From Pseudomonas sp. MMS21 TM103 (GTDB lineage Bacteria; Pseudomonadota; Gammaproteobacteria; Pseudomonadales; Pseudomonadaceae), in NCBI RefSeq assembly GCF_022132145.1, contig NZ_JAJISP010000001.1, positions 62,001 to 126,000 on the forward strand: a DNA stretch of 64,000 bases, written 5' to 3'. Under the pieces are notes generated by a model. It ran no database searches and had not been told where the DNA came from. It saw only the letters and a list, made by a program, of their open reading frames with translations. Shown here piece after piece: positions 34,000 through 45,067 of this stretch (position 1 is its first letter; the number at the start of each line of letters is the position of its first letter). The translations under genes and the position numbers were made by a program.

Positions 34000-34896
34000 T
34001 CAGCCCCTCGGATGGTGCTGGGCATGCAACTCTTGCAGGCGCGCTCGTGCAATATGGGTATAAATCTGCGTGGTCGACAGATCGCTGTGCCCTAAAAGCA
34101 TCTGCACCACCCGCAGATCGGCACCATGATTGAGCAAATGAGTAGCAAACGCATGACGCAAGGTATGCGGCGAGAGACTCTTGGCGATGCCAGCGACTCT
34201 GGCCTGCAGCTTGATCCGATGCCAAAAGGTCTGCCGGGTCATTTGCTCGCCGCGCGAACTGGGAAACAGCACATCACTCGGTTTGCCGCCCAGCAATAGA
34301 TTCCGCGCTTCTTTATTGTAGCGCTCGATCCACAGGATCGCCTCTTCGCCCAGCGGCACCAGGCGCTCCTTGCTGCCCTTGCCGAACACCCGCAGCACGC
34401 CTTGACGCAGATTGACCTGCTCCAGGGTCAGACCGATCAACTCGCTGACCCGCAAGCCGCAGGCATAAAGCACCTCGAGCATGGCCCGGTCGCGCAGACC
34501 GATCGGATCATCCACTTCCGGCGCCGCCAGCAGTGCCTCGACATCCGCCTCCGAAAGGGACTTGGGTAGCGATCTGCCGAGCTGCGGCAAATCGACCTGC
34601 AGGGTCGGATCGGTGCCAATCAGCCCTTCACGCAACAAGAATCGATAAAAGCCGCGCAACCCCGAGATCAGCCGCGCCGTCGAGCGGGCCTTGTAGCCCT
34701 CACTCAAGCGCCAGGCCAGATGATCGAGGATCAGCTCACGGCCAGCGCTGGCCAACTCCAGGTCGCGCGCCTGCAGCCAACCATGGAATAACGCCAGATC
34801 GCTGCGGTAGGCCGCCCGAGTGTGCACGGACAAGCCTTTCTCCAGCCACAGGGCCTCGAGAAAACGGTCAATCAGTGGGTGATCGATAGCGGGCAT
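34000..34896 (-). CDS. xerD: Site-specific tyrosine recombinase XerD
   Basis: XerD works with XerC at dif to resolve chromosome dimers. The 298 residues have the SAM-like N-terminal core-binding domain (LIDRFLEALWLEKGLSVHTRAAYRSDL) and the catalytic domain with the RKHRHY set: Arg in ACGLRVSEL, Lys in GKGSKER, HTLRHAFATHLL, the GHSDLSTTQIYTH block with the nucleophilic tyrosine. The housekeeping xerD-dsbC pairing and family length argue against a mobile-element integrase. No dif-like site was seen nearby. Confidence 0.95.
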   Translation of the reverse strand: MPAIDHPLIDRFLEALWLEKGLSVHTRAAYRSDLALFHGWLQARDLELASAGRELILDHLAWRLSEGYKARSTARLISGLRGFYRFLLREGLIGTDPTLQVDLPQLGRSLPKSLSEADVEALLAAPEVDDPIGLRDRAMLEVLYACGLRVSELIGLTLEQVNLRQGVLRVFGKGSKERLVPLGEEAILWIERYNKEARNLLLGGKPSDVLFPSSRGEQMTRQTFWHRIKLQARVAGIAKSLSPHTLRHAFATHLLNHGADLRVVQMLLGHSDLSTTQIYTHIARARLQELHAQHHPRG

Positions 34897-34981
34897 GGGA
34901 GGCTATGGTGGCAATTGAAAGCGGGTTAGTCTTTCACAGCCTGGTCATGCCCGACTAGTAGTGTGCGCACAAGGATCACCG

Positions 34982-36823
34982 ATGGACGAGCAACAAATTC
35001 TCCTTGCCTTCACGGTTATTGGTGCCGCCTCCCTCGCCTGTCAGTGGCTGGCCTGGCGCCTGCGCCTGCCGGCGATTCTGTTTTTGCTGATCAGCGGCAT
35101 ACTCGCGGGACCAATTCTCGGCTGGCTTGATCCACAGGTGCTGTTCGGCCCACTGCTATTCCCCATAGTCTCGATGTCCGTGGCGCTGATCCTGTTCGAA
35201 GGCAGCCTGACCCTGCATTTGTCCGAATGGCGCGAAATCGGCAGCGTGGTCAGACGCCTGGTAACAGTGGGCGCACTGACCACCTGGGCGACTATCGCCG
35301 TCACCACCCACTATCTGCTCGACTTCGCCTGGGACATGGCCCTGCTGTTCGGCACCTTGACCCTGGTTACCGGGCCCACGGTGATAGTACCGATGCTGCG
35401 CGTGGTGCGCCCGAAAGCCTCGGTGTCGAATATCCTGCGCTGGGAAGGCATTGTCATCGACCCGATTGGCGCACTGCTTGCCGTCGTCGTTTACAGCTTC
35501 ATTATTGCCAGCGGTGACGGCGACGGCTGGAACCATGGCCTGGGCACCTTCGCCGGGGTGATCCTCTGCGGCAGCCTGTTCGGCGCGGCCGGTGGCTGGA
35601 CACTCGGACAAGTACTGCGGCGGCAATGGCTGCCAGCCTACCTGCATAATCTCGCCGTACTGGCCACCGTCCTCGGGGTGTTCATTGGCGCCAACCAGGT
35701 CATGCACGAGTCCGGCCTGCTCGCCGTCACCCTGATGGGCATGTGGCTGGCTAACATGAAGGGCGTGGACGTCCGGGATATCCTCCACTTCAAGGAAAAC
35801 CTCAGCGTGCTGCTGATTTCCGGCCTGTTCATTCTGCTCGCCGCGCGCCTAGACCTCGGCGCCCTGCTCGCAATGGGGCCGGCAGTACTGCTACTGCTTG
35901 CCGTCATTCAGTTCGTCGCCCGCCCACTCAGCGTGGCGCTATCTACCTTTGGCTCCAGCCTCAACTGGCGCGAACGCGCCCTGCTCGCCTGGATATCCCC
36001 GCGCGGCATAGTCGCCGCAGCGGTCTCGGCAACCTTCGCCATCCGCCTGAGCGAGTCCGGCCATGATGGTGCCCAGCTGCTGGTGCCCCTGACCTTTGCG
36101 GTCATCATCGGCACCGTGGTGCTACAGAGCGCCACCGCCCGCCCACTGGCGAAACTGCTCAAGGTGGCCGAACCATCGCCTAGCGGCTTTCTCATCGTTG
36201 GCGCTAACGCAGTCGCCCGGGCCGTTGGTAAGGCCCTGCAACAACTCAACTGTCGCGTACTGCTCACCGACTCCAGCTGGGAAAACATTCGCGCCGCGCG
36301 CATGGAGAACCTGCCGACCTATTTCGGCAACCCAGCCTCGCAACATGCCGAGGCCCATCTTGATCTGGTCGGCCTCGGCCACCTGCTGGCGCTATCGCCG
36401 GCCGGCGAACTGAACACCCTGGCGAGCATGCGCTTCCGCCATGAGTTCGGTGCCGCGCGCCTGTTCAGCTTGGCAAGCGGCCAGGAAAGTCGCCGCAGCG
36501 ACAAACACCGTGCCAGCGATGAACACCGCGGCCGACCACTGGGCAGCCAACCCCTGACCTATCCTCATGCCGCCAGCCGCCTGTCCCACGGCGCCGAACT
36601 GTACATCACTGCCTTGACCGACGGCTTCGGCTGGGACGATTACCAGGCCCTGCATGGCACCCGCGCCACCCTGTTGTTCGCTCGCGACCGTGAGGGCTGG
36701 GTGCATGTGGCAACTCCAGACCACAACCTGCAACCGCAGACCGGCTGGACCCTGGTATCACTCATCGAAGCGCAAACGGCGAACACCGAGGACGCGGAGG
36801 AAAATAGCCTGCAGGCATCATGA
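34982..36823 (+). CDS. CPA1-type Na+/H+ antiporter with C-terminal nucleotide-binding-like domain
   Basis: A 613-residue cation:proton antiporter. ATG 34,982 (MDEQQILL) follows AAGGA at good spacing. The first ~400 residues form about 12 hydrophobic segments of the NhaP/CPA1 family (LTLVTGPTVIVPML, RWEGIVIDPIGALLAVVVYSFI with the acidic transport residue, ISPRGIVAAAVSATFAIRL). After residue ~405 comes a soluble domain with a TrkA-N/Rossmann-like start (GFLIVGANAVARAVGKALQQLNCRVLLTDSSW), probably a regulatory module. Ion selectivity is not readable. The gene is monocistronic, facing the rplS operon terminator. Confidence 0.9.
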   Translation: MDEQQILLAFTVIGAASLACQWLAWRLRLPAILFLLISGILAGPILGWLDPQVLFGPLLFPIVSMSVALILFEGSLTLHLSEWREIGSVVRRLVTVGALTTWATIAVTTHYLLDFAWDMALLFGTLTLVTGPTVIVPMLRVVRPKASVSNILRWEGIVIDPIGALLAVVVYSFIIASGDGDGWNHGLGTFAGVILCGSLFGAAGGWTLGQVLRRQWLPAYLHNLAVLATVLGVFIGANQVMHESGLLAVTLMGMWLANMKGVDVRDILHFKENLSVLLISGLFILLAARLDLGALLAMGPAVLLLLAVIQFVARPLSVALSTFGSSLNWRERALLAWISPRGIVAAAVSATFAIRLSESGHDGAQLLVPLTFAVIIGTVVLQSATARPLAKLLKVAEPSPSGFLIVGANAVARAVGKALQQLNCRVLLTDSSWENIRAARMENLPTYFGNPASQHAEAHLDLVGLGHLLALSPAGELNTLASMRFRHEFGAARLFSLASGQESRRSDKHRASDEHRGRPLGSQPLTYPHAASRLSHGAELYITALTDGFGWDDYQALHGTRATLLFARDREGWVHVATPDHNLQPQTGWTLVSLIEAQTANTEDAEENSLQAS

Positions 36824-37013
36824 GCAGCGACTGAACCAACCGGCACTAGTCGGGTGATCAACCAAAGCAGGCGTATTCATGCCCCGGCCGGAGGCAGATC
36901 AAAACGCGCATGACCAGCCCACCTCAGATGTTCCGCTCATCAGGGGCTCGGCAAGCGCCAGGCTCTTGGCAACAGCGAGCGCCAGCAGACGGCACGCCCG
37001 CCCCATAAACGCA

Positions 37014-37037
37014 AAAAGCAGCCCGAAGGCTGCTTTT
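37014..37037 (-). terminator. Intrinsic terminator of the rpsP-rplS operon
   Basis: AAAAGCAGCC / GGCTGCTTTT with four-base loop (TTCG on the reverse strand) and a following T-tract, 17 bases past the rplS stop. A very strong tetraloop terminator. Confidence 0.93.
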
Positions 37038-37054
37038 CATAAGGACGCTGAGAC

Positions 37055-37405
37055 TTAGCCCAGTTTTTCCTTGATACGTGCTGCCTTACCGGACAGGTCA
37101 CGCAGGTAGTAAAGCTTGGCTTTACGCACGTCGCCGCGACGCTTGACGGCCAGGCTGTCGACCAGCGGGCTGTAGGTCTGGAAAGTACGTTCTACGCCAA
37201 CACCGTTGGAGATCTTGCGCACAGTGAAGGCGCTGTTCAGACCACGGTTACGCTTGGCGATTACCACGCCTTCGAATGCCTGCAGACGCTCACGGTCGCC
37301 TTCCTTCACTTTCACCTGGACGATGATGGTGTCACCCGGGGCGAAGGGAGGGACTACTTTGCCCATCTGCTCAGCTTCGATTTGCTGAATGATCTTGTTG
37401 GTCAT
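37055..37405 (-). CDS. rplS: 50S ribosomal protein L19
   Basis: L19 sits at the 30S-50S interface. The 116 residues match the family from end to end ([49 protein letters not shown]... split around residue 45, [37 protein letters not shown]). It is the last gene of the rpsP-rimM-trmD-rplS operon, 42 bases after trmD, and is followed by a strong terminator. Confidence 0.98.
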   Translation of the reverse strand: MTNKIIQQIEAEQMGKVVPPFAPGDTIIVQVKVKEGDRERLQAFEGVVIAKRNRGLNSAFTVRKISNGVGVERTFQTYSPLVDSLAVKRRGDVRKAKLYYLRDLSGKAARIKEKLG

Positions 37406-37447
37406 GCTGCGCTCCTAAGACAAGCCGTCTGGCCGGTCATCGATACA

Positions 37448-38200
37448 TTAACTATCGTCCCGCTGGCGGATGTATTCCTCCAGCAGCTTTTTCTCTTCCC
37501 CAGAAAGCGAGCGGCTATCCAGAAGATCGACACGGCGTTCCCAGGTCCGACCAAGGGACTGCTGCAAACGCCAGCGCCGGATGTGTTCGTGGTTGCCGCC
37601 GAGCAGCACCTCAGGAACACGTTTATCCGCATACACCTCCGGACGAGTGTAATGCGGGCAGTCGAGCAGGCCATCCGTAAAGGAATCCTCCTCGGCCGAA
37701 CTTGCATGACCCAATGCACCAGGCAAAAGGCGCGTCACCGCATCGATCAGCACCATGGCCGGCAGCTCACCGCCAGACAGGACGTAATCCCCAATCGACC
37801 ATTCTTCATCGACATGCGCTTCAATGAAACGCTCATCGACGCCTTCGTAGCGCCCGGCAATGAGGATCAAAGCCTCCTCGTTCGCCAGTTCGCGTACGGC
37901 TGACTGCGTCAGCTGACGACCCTGCGGCGATAGGTAAATCACCTTCGCTTTTACACCTGCGGCCTGCCTGGCATCGAGCAAGGCATCCTCAAGCGGCTTG
38001 ATCTTCATCACCATGCCCGGACCGCCACCAAAAGGCCGATCATCAACAGTGTGATGGCGGTCTGTGGTGTAGCTCCGTGGGTTCCAACAGGTCAATTGCA
38101 ACAAGCCCTGTTTCACCGCACGGCTGGTGATGCCGTAATCGCTGATTGCGGTAAACATCTCCGGGAACAGCGTAATGACTTCAACGCGCAGATTTGGCAT
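37448..38200 (-). CDS. trmD: tRNA (guanine-N1)-methyltransferase TrmD
   Basis: TrmD methylates G37 of tRNAs next to the anticodon with S-adenosylmethionine, preventing +1 frameshifts. The 250-residue SPOUT protein has the trefoil-knot region ([51 protein letters not shown]) and the C-terminal DNA/tRNA-binding helices ([16 protein letters not shown]). It starts 5 bases after the rimM stop, in the conserved order. Confidence 0.97.
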   Translation of the reverse strand: MPNLRVEVITLFPEMFTAISDYGITSRAVKQGLLQLTCWNPRSYTTDRHHTVDDRPFGGGPGMVMKIKPLEDALLDARQAAGVKAKVIYLSPQGRQLTQSAVRELANEEALILIAGRYEGVDERFIEAHVDEEWSIGDYVLSGGELPAMVLIDAVTRLLPGALGHASSAEEDSFTDGLLDCPHYTRPEVYADKRVPEVLLGGNHEHIRRWRLQQSLGRTWERRVDLLDSRSLSGEEKKLLEEYIRQRDDS

Positions 38201-38205
38201 CAGGC

Positions 38206-38742
38206 TTAGAAGTCCGCATCCCAGTCGACCTGCATTTCGCCAGCATCAAGATCAATCGACAACACGCATTGTTCCGTATAGGGCAACAGGCGTTCACGAT
38301 CATCCAGACTGTCGGTGCAGGGTTTGACCATAATCACATCGTTGGCACCGGTCTCGAACAAATGGTCGATCTTGCCGAGCAATTGCCCCGCCTGATCGAT
38401 AACCTTGAGACCTTCCAACTGATACCAGTAGAACTCGCCCTCGCTCAGATCAGGCAACTGGCTTCGCGGCACACAAATCTCAAAACCGGCAAAGGTACGT
38501 GCTACCTCGCGATCATCGAGACCCTTGAGCCTTGCTACCAGAACCTTGCCTTGCAGGCGGCCACCAGCCACTTCGACTTGCTTGACCTCGTTGTCACGCC
38601 TGAGCGTCCAGCGAGGATAATTGAGCACGTTGGTCAAAGGATCAGTAAAGGAAAACACCTTCACCTCACCTTTTATGCCATGCACCGAGAATATCTTGCC
38701 AAGGACTACTAAATCCTCGGCGGGAGCTGGCTTCATGCTCAT
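38206..38742 (-). CDS. rimM: 16S rRNA-processing factor RimM
   Basis: RimM assists maturation of the 30S head and binds S19. The 178 residues contain the N-terminal barrel ([19 protein letters not shown]) and the C-terminal PRC-barrel ([51 protein letters not shown]). Two start codons two codons apart (38,742 and 38,736) are possible and neither has a strong ribosome site, since it lies only 8 bases past the rpsP stop; coupling with rpsP translation is likely. Confidence 0.96.
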   Translation of the reverse strand: MSMKPAPAEDLVVLGKIFSVHGIKGEVKVFSFTDPLTNVLNYPRWTLRRDNEVKQVEVAGGRLQGKVLVARLKGLDDREVARTFAGFEICVPRSQLPDLSEGEFYWYQLEGLKVIDQAGQLLGKIDHLFETGANDVIMVKPCTDSLDDRERLLPYTEQCVLSIDLDAGEMQVDWDADF

Positions 38743-38750
38743 AAGGTTGC

Positions 38751-39002
38751 TTAGGCAGCAGCCTTGGCAGCTTCCTTGAGCAGCTGAGCAACACGCTCAG
38801 ACGGCTGTGCACCTTGACCGAGCCAGTAAGTGGCGCGTTCCTGGTTGATCGACAGCTTGATTTCGGCACCCGAAGCAACCGGGTTGAAGAAACCAATACG
38901 CTCAACGAAACGACCATCGCGCGGATTGCGGCTGTTGGTCACGGTGAGGTGGTAAAACGGGCGCTTTTTGGAGCCGCCACGGGCAAGACGGATGGTTACC
39001 AT
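38751..39002 (-). CDS. rpsP: 30S ribosomal protein S16
   Basis: A small-subunit assembly protein of 83 residues ([37 protein letters not shown]). The start at 39,002 has an AGGAAAG site; the frame upstream to 39,077 is open but unlike S16. It heads the four-gene operon, whose promoter should lie in the 193-base gap after ffh that also holds two inverted repeats. Confidence 0.98.
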   Translation of the reverse strand: MVTIRLARGGSKKRPFYHLTVTNSRNPRDGRFVERIGFFNPVASGAEIKLSINQERATYWLGQGAQPSERVAQLLKEAAKAAA

Positions 39003-39097
39003 TGAACTTCTTTCCTGTAGTCGGTGCTGCAAAACAAAAAAATGCAAGCATAGGGCACTAGGCCCGAAAGGCCGCATATTCTAAGGATTATCACTAC

Positions 39098-39141
39098 TTT
39101 TGCAAAGCCTTTTTCCGAGAGGCAGAAAAGGCTTTGCAAAA
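39098..39141. terminator. Sixteen-base-pair perfect inverted repeat after ffh
   Basis: TTTTGCAAAGCCTTTT (39,098-39,113) and AAAAGGCTTTGCAAAA (39,126-39,141) with a 12-base loop. Both strands exit into T-rich sequence. It separates ffh from the rpsP operon and probably ends the ffh transcript. Confidence 0.7.
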
Positions 39142-39149
39142 CAGCAGCA

Positions 39150-39186
39150 ACAAGCTGCAGGCCGAGGTCTCTGGCTTGCAGCTTGT
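39150..39186. repeat. ACAAGCTGCA...TGCAGCTTGT palindrome downstream of ffh
   Basis: ACAAGCTGCAGGCC (39,150-39,163) and GGCTTGCAGCTTGT (39,173-39,186) form a 14-base stem with one mismatch, 10 bases past the ffh stop. This AAGCTGCA/TGCAGCTT word also occurs in the hom-thrC spacer and is a common kind of Pseudomonas intergenic palindrome. Confidence 0.6.
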
Positions 39187-39195
39187 CGCTCACAG

Positions 39196-40569
<1,374 letters not shown>

Positions 40570-40726
40570 GCACGTTCCTTTCGGGCCCTATCGAGCCGAG
40601 GGTGGGCTTGCAACAGACCAGCGATTATATCGAAGACTCCCACCGGCCGACACTGTCAGCGGTCTTTCGTGAAATGCTTGTTGTATGCCACACTCAGCGC
40701 CTTTCGGGCTTGCCTAACAAGGATTT

Positions 40727-41527
40727 ATGCACCCTCTGCTTCCCAGCCTCGCTGCTGCCAGCCTTTATGCCGGCGCCACCTTCTACCAAGGCTTGCGCCT
40801 GAGCCAGCGCAGCACCCCCGACAAACGCCTGCTGGCGCTGCTGGGTGTGCTCGCCCTGCTCTTCCATGGCGCCAGCCTGTTCCTGCAGATGAGCCAGACA
40901 TCCGGCCTGTCGCTCGACTTCTTCAATGCCGCCAGCCTGATTGCCTATGCCGTGATTGCATTGACCCTGCTCGCCTGCAGCCGCATTCCGGTGGAAAACC
41001 TGCTACTGCTGCTATTTCCGCTCGGCTGCCTGACGGTATTGCTGGCGCAGTTCATGCCGTCCGGCACCCTCCAGTCGATCAACGAAGCGCCGGGCATCCT
41101 CGCTCACATCCTGCTGTCGATCATGGCCTACGGCATGCTGACCATCGCCGTGTTCCAGGCGCTGCTGCTTTTGCTGCAGGATCATCAGCTCAAGCACAAG
41201 CACCCGTCCGGACTGATCAAGAACTTTCCTCCCCTGCAAACCATGGAAAGCCTGCTGTTTGGCTTTCTCTGGGCCGGCTGGATTCTGCTATCGCTGTCGT
41301 TGCTGTCCGGCGCGATCTTCATCGATGACCTGCTTGCTCAGCATCTTGTGCATAAGACCATCCTTTCCTTCTTCGCCTGGATCGTCTTCGCCGTACTGCT
41401 TTGGGGCCGACACCAGCTTGGCTGGCGCGGGCATAAGGCGATCCGCTGGACCCTGGCCGGTTTCTGCCTGCTGATGTTGGCGTACTTTGGCAGCAAGCTG
41501 GTTCGCGAATTCATTCTGCATATCTAG
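40727..41527 (+). CDS. CcsA/YpjD-like inner-membrane protein
   Basis: A 266-residue protein with about eight hydrophobic segments, belonging to the cytochrome c assembly (CcsA/CcmC-like) family subset YpjD that lies beside ffh in many gammaproteobacteria. A histidine in the LAHILLSIMAYGM segment and another in LVHKTILSFFAW fit the haem-handling pattern of the family, but no tryptophan-rich WWD motif is present, so haem transport is unproven. The start at 40,727 follows AAGGA. It is followed by the CorC-like gene after 9 bases, likely cotranscribed. Confidence 0.88.
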   Translation: MHPLLPSLAAASLYAGATFYQGLRLSQRSTPDKRLLALLGVLALLFHGASLFLQMSQTSGLSLDFFNAASLIAYAVIALTLLACSRIPVENLLLLLFPLGCLTVLLAQFMPSGTLQSINEAPGILAHILLSIMAYGMLTIAVFQALLLLLQDHQLKHKHPSGLIKNFPPLQTMESLLFGFLWAGWILLSLSLLSGAIFIDDLLAQHLVHKTILSFFAWIVFAVLLWGRHQLGWRGHKAIRWTLAGFCLLMLAYFGSKLVREFILHI

Positions 41528-41536
41528 GCCATTTCC

Positions 41537-42823
41537 GTGGAAAACGCTCACCCTGGCTTTCTGATTGGCCTGTTGATCTTCCTGCTCGCCTGCTCGGCGT
41601 TCTTCTCCAGTTCAGAAACCGGCATCCTCAGCCTCAATCGTTATCGCCTGCGCCATATGGCCAAAGAAGGGCACCGCGGCGCCAAGCGGGTCAACGACCT
41701 GCTCAGCCGCCCGGACCGCCTGCTCGGCACCATTCTGATCGGCAACAACTTCGTCAACATCCTGGCCTCGGCCATCGCCACCGTGCTGGCCATTCAGCTC
41801 TGGGGCGAAGCCGGGATCGCGATTGCCACCATAGGCTTGACCCTGGCGCTGCTGATTTTCGGTGAAATCACCCCGAAAACCCTGGCCGCCCTGCACCCTG
41901 AAAAAGTTGCCTACCCGTTCAGCCTACCGCTGCTGATATTGCTCAAGCTGTTCTACCCGCTGGTCATTCTGCTTGGCTGGATCAGCAACGGCCTGCTCAA
42001 GCTACTGGGTGTCGACCCGGCCAGTAAAAGCAACGACAGCCTGACCACCGAAGAACTGCGCAGCGTGGTGCGCGAGTCCGGCCATGAACTGCCGAAGAAC
42101 CGCCAGAACATGCTGCTCGGCATTCTCGACCTGGAGAATGTCACGGTCGACGACATCATGATCCCGCGCAACGAAGTTACCGGCATCGACCTGGAAGACG
42201 ATATCGAAACCATCATCAATCTGCTCACCACCACCACCCACACGCGCCTGCCGGTGTTTCGCCACAACATCAACCAGGTCGAAGGCATCGTGCACATGCG
42301 CCAGATCGCGCGCCTGATGAGCCAAAACCAGCTGACCAAGGATGATTTGCTCGTCGCCTGCAACGAACCCTATTTCGTGCCGGAGAACACACCGCTTTCG
42401 ACCCAGCTGATCAACTTCCAGAAGCAGAAACGCCGAATAGGCATCGTCGTCGACGAGTACGGCGATGTGATCGGCATCGTGACCCTGGAAGACATCCTTG
42501 AAGAAATCGTCGGCGACTTCAGCAACCAGAGCACCCTGCGCAGCCCGGACATTCACCCGCAAGAAGATGGCACCCAGGTCATCGATGGCGCCGCCTACAT
42601 CCGCGAAGTAAACAAGATGCTCGGCTGGCACCTGCCCTGCGACGGCCCCAAGACCCTCAACGGCCTGATCACCGAAGCGCTGGAAAGCATTCCCGACAGC
42701 GCCGTATGCTTGAAGATCGGCCCTTACTGCCTGGAAATTCTGCAGTCGTCGGAGAACCGGGTGAAAAGCGTACGGGCCTGGAAGGCCAACGCCGCTTCGC
42801 CGAGCGAAACACCAACAGAGTAG
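41537..42823 (+). CDS. CNNM/CorC-type membrane protein with CBS domains
   Basis: A 428-residue protein of the YfjD/CorC group implicated in magnesium or cobalt export. Order: a DUF21 membrane domain with about four hydrophobic segments (to ~residue 185), a CBS pair (DDIMIPRNEVTGID..., TRLPVFRHNINQVEGIVHMRQ; GIVVDEYGDVIGIVTLEDILEEIVGDF), then the CorC_HlyC domain (GAAYIREVNKMLGWHLP). The start is GTG at 41,537 with a weak TAGG site, 9 bases after the CcsA-like stop. The ATP-binding CBS region argues for nucleotide or Mg-ATP sensing. Confidence 0.9.
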   Translation: MENAHPGFLIGLLIFLLACSAFFSSSETGILSLNRYRLRHMAKEGHRGAKRVNDLLSRPDRLLGTILIGNNFVNILASAIATVLAIQLWGEAGIAIATIGLTLALLIFGEITPKTLAALHPEKVAYPFSLPLLILLKLFYPLVILLGWISNGLLKLLGVDPASKSNDSLTTEELRSVVRESGHELPKNRQNMLLGILDLENVTVDDIMIPRNEVTGIDLEDDIETIINLLTTTTHTRLPVFRHNINQVEGIVHMRQIARLMSQNQLTKDDLLVACNEPYFVPENTPLSTQLINFQKQKRRIGIVVDEYGDVIGIVTLEDILEEIVGDFSNQSTLRSPDIHPQEDGTQVIDGAAYIREVNKMLGWHLPCDGPKTLNGLITEALESIPDSAVCLKIGPYCLEILQSSENRVKSVRAWKANAASPSETPTE

Positions 42824-42918
42824 TGGCTGGCGAGTTCAACCGGGGGGCTGCGACGAGTCATAGCCGCCATGGCGAGCAGCGGTAGCGCAGTATCAGGGTC
42901 TAGGGCAGCCGAAGCTGA

Positions 42919-43653
42919 CTAATCGAACCGAGCGAACAGGCCACTAGCCGCCAGGCCCTCAGCCCAGACCCGATAACCGAGGCTCGACGGATGGTAGCCG
43001 TCGACTGCCAGGTAATCCGCGGAAAACTCCAGGCTCAGTGGATGATGCTCCGCGCCAAGGCGTGCGGCGAGCTGGCGCAAGCAGCTATCCAACAAGGCTG
43101 CACGCACGCCTAGCACCTGCCGCAGCAGACAGGGCAAGGCGCTGAAATGCTGCAGAGGCGGGACACCACTGAATGCCACCCGCGTACCACGGCGAGCCAG
43201 CGCCTCGGCCATGCTGCCGAGCGCAACGCGCCAGCGCGACAGCGAGGTGAGATGGGTGGCGTCGTTGACGCCGAAAACCAGCAACGCCAGATCGAACGGC
43301 TCATCCAGAACCTGTGGCAACAACCGCTCACACGCCTGCACGGCGGTGATGCCATTCTCACCACAGGCACGCCAGGCCACCGGCCGGCCTTGCCGAACGG
43401 CCAGCGCCTCGGCCAACTGCCCCACCAGCGCCGCACGCAAGCAGCTCACGCCAACACCCACTACCGTGGACTCACCCAACACCAGCAAGCGCAATGGCTC
43501 GCCCGCCAGGGCAGCCCCAGCCAACCCGCGCTGCGAACCTTCAGCTGGCGGCAGCCTGAGCGCCTGCTTGCGCGTGTGCATGGCCAGCGGCACCAGCACA
43601 GGCGACAGCGCCAGCACAGTCAGCCACCAGGCATAGGCGCGCAGAGGGCTCAC
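42919..43653 (-). CDS. SGNH/GDSL-type hydrolase
   Basis: A 244-residue esterase-like protein. Block I reads GESTVVG with nucleophile Ser62 (Asp of GDS replaced by Glu), block III is VFGVNDATH and block V is DGYHPS with Asp218 and His221. The N-terminus has a hydrophobic stretch ([17 protein letters not shown]) that could be an uncleaved signal anchor. Its start overlaps the purT stop by four bases, so it is translationally coupled to a purine gene, though no functional link is known. The substrate is unknown. Confidence 0.88.
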   Translation of the reverse strand: MSPLRAYAWWLTVLALSPVLVPLAMHTRKQALRLPPAEGSQRGLAGAALAGEPLRLLVLGESTVVGVGVSCLRAALVGQLAEALAVRQGRPVAWRACGENGITAVQACERLLPQVLDEPFDLALLVFGVNDATHLTSLSRWRVALGSMAEALARRGTRVAFSGVPPLQHFSALPCLLRQVLGVRAALLDSCLRQLAARLGAEHHPLSLEFSADYLAVDGYHPSSLGYRVWAEGLAASGLFARFD

Positions 43654-44831
43654 AGCTCGACACTGACCGCCTGCGCCGCACGAGCGGCCTTGGCCCGCGC
43701 CGCCGGCAGCGACTCATCGCGCGCCAAGGCCACCCCCATGCGCCGCTGACCACTGACTTCGGGCTTGCCGAACAAACGCAGCGCCGTGTCAGACTCGGCC
43801 AGAGCCGCACCGAGATTGGCGAAACTGACCTGACGTGAATCACCCTGCACCAGCAGCACCGCCGAAGCGGAGGGACCGAGCTGACGAATAAGCGGAATCG
43901 GCAGACCGAGAATGGCCCGCGCATGCAGGGCGAACTCGGACAGATCCTGGGAAATCAGCGTGACCAGGCCGGTATCGTGGGGCCGCGGTGATACTTCGCA
44001 GAACCAGACCTGATCGCCCTTGACGAACAACTCGACGCCAAACAGTCCGCGACCGCCCAGCGAGTCCGTGACAGCCAGGGCAATCCGTTCGGCCTCGGCC
44101 TGGGCCTTCGTACTCATCGGCTGCGGCTGCCAGGATTCCTGATAATCGCCCTTGACCTGACGATGACCAACCGGCGCACAGAAGCTGGTGCCGCCGGCAT
44201 GCCGCACCGTCAGCAGGGCAATTTCGTAGTCGAAATCGATAAAGCCCTCGACGATGACCCGCCCCCTGCCGGCGCGACCACCCGCCTGGGCATACTCCCA
44301 GGCAGCCGGCAGGTCTTCGATAGTTTTCAGCAGTGATTGACCTTTGCCGGAGGAGCTCATGACCGGCTTGATCAGACAGGGAAAGCCGATCTGCTGCACC
44401 GCCGCCCGGCACGCCTCGAGCGAGTCGGCGAACTGGTAGGGCGACGTTGGCAAACCCAACTCTTCGGCCGCGAGACGACGGATACCCTCGCGGTTCATGG
44501 TCAACTGCGCAGCACGTGCGCTGGGAATCACCGTAAAACCTTCGCTCTCCAGTTCGACCAGCGTCGCCGTGGCAATCGCCTCGATTTCGGGAACGATGTA
44601 ATGCGGCTGCTCCAACTCGATCACCGCACGCAACGCCGCGCCATCGAGCATATCGATCACATGACTGCGGTGCGCCACCTGCATCGCCGGGGCATAGGCA
44701 TAGCGATCCACGGCGACCACCTCGACGCCGAGGCGTTGCAGTTCGATCACCACTTCCTTGCCCAGCTCACCTGAACCACAGAGCAAGACGCGAGTCGCAC
44801 TCGGCGACAACGGGGTTCCGATACGGGGCAT
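43650..44831 (-). CDS. purT: Formate-dependent phosphoribosylglycinamide formyltransferase
   Basis: PurT makes formyl-GAR from GAR, formate and ATP, an alternative to PurN. The 393-residue ATP-grasp protein has the N-terminal preATP-grasp segment ([29 protein letters not shown]), the grasp nucleotide-binding part ([37 protein letters not shown]) and the metal site ([26 protein letters not shown]). The DUF1289 gene is 47 bases upstream, and an SGNH hydrolase overlaps its 3' end. Confidence 0.96.
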   Translation of the reverse strand: MPRIGTPLSPSATRVLLCGSGELGKEVVIELQRLGVEVVAVDRYAYAPAMQVAHRSHVIDMLDGAALRAVIELEQPHYIVPEIEAIATATLVELESEGFTVIPSARAAQLTMNREGIRRLAAEELGLPTSPYQFADSLEACRAAVQQIGFPCLIKPVMSSSGKGQSLLKTIEDLPAAWEYAQAGGRAGRGRVIVEGFIDFDYEIALLTVRHAGGTSFCAPVGHRQVKGDYQESWQPQPMSTKAQAEAERIALAVTDSLGGRGLFGVELFVKGDQVWFCEVSPRPHDTGLVTLISQDLSEFALHARAILGLPIPLIRQLGPSASAVLLVQGDSRQVSFANLGAALAESDTALRLFGKPEVSGQRRMGVALARDESLPAARAKAARAAQAVSVEL

Positions 44832-44878
44832 GAAGACTCCTCGAACTAACAGGGATAAAAGACCACCAGGCGGCGGAG

Positions 44879-45067
44879 TTAGAGCAGTACACCCTGGGCT
44901 TTCGCCCGTGCATGACAGAGCAGCAGCACCTGGCGACGCTCGGCATTGTCCATGCGACTCCAGCGGGTGATTTCGGCAACGGTACGCTGGCAGCCGATAC
45001 AGGTGTCGTCATCGTCCAGCGCACAGATCTGCACGCAGGGTGAGGCAACCGGGCGCTCGAGCTCCAT
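44879..45067 (-). CDS. DUF1289 small cysteine-rich protein
   Basis: A 62-residue protein with four cysteines in the arrangement [21 protein letters not shown], the DUF1289 signature; such spacing could bind a metal or iron-sulfur cluster, but this has not been shown to my knowledge. The rest is an amphipathic helix ([23 protein letters not shown]). Its start overlaps the gamma-carbonic anhydrase stop (TGATG), suggesting coupled translation in the five-gene run. Confidence 0.88.
   Translation of the reverse strand: MELERPVASPCVQICALDDDDTCIGCQRTVAEITRWSRMDNAERRQVLLLCHARAKAQGVLL

Noticed and set aside
34000..34896. Tyrosine recombinase as sign of an integron or prophage
   Set aside because: Sequence, length and the xerD-dsbC pairing identify housekeeping XerD; no attachment repeats or phage genes nearby.
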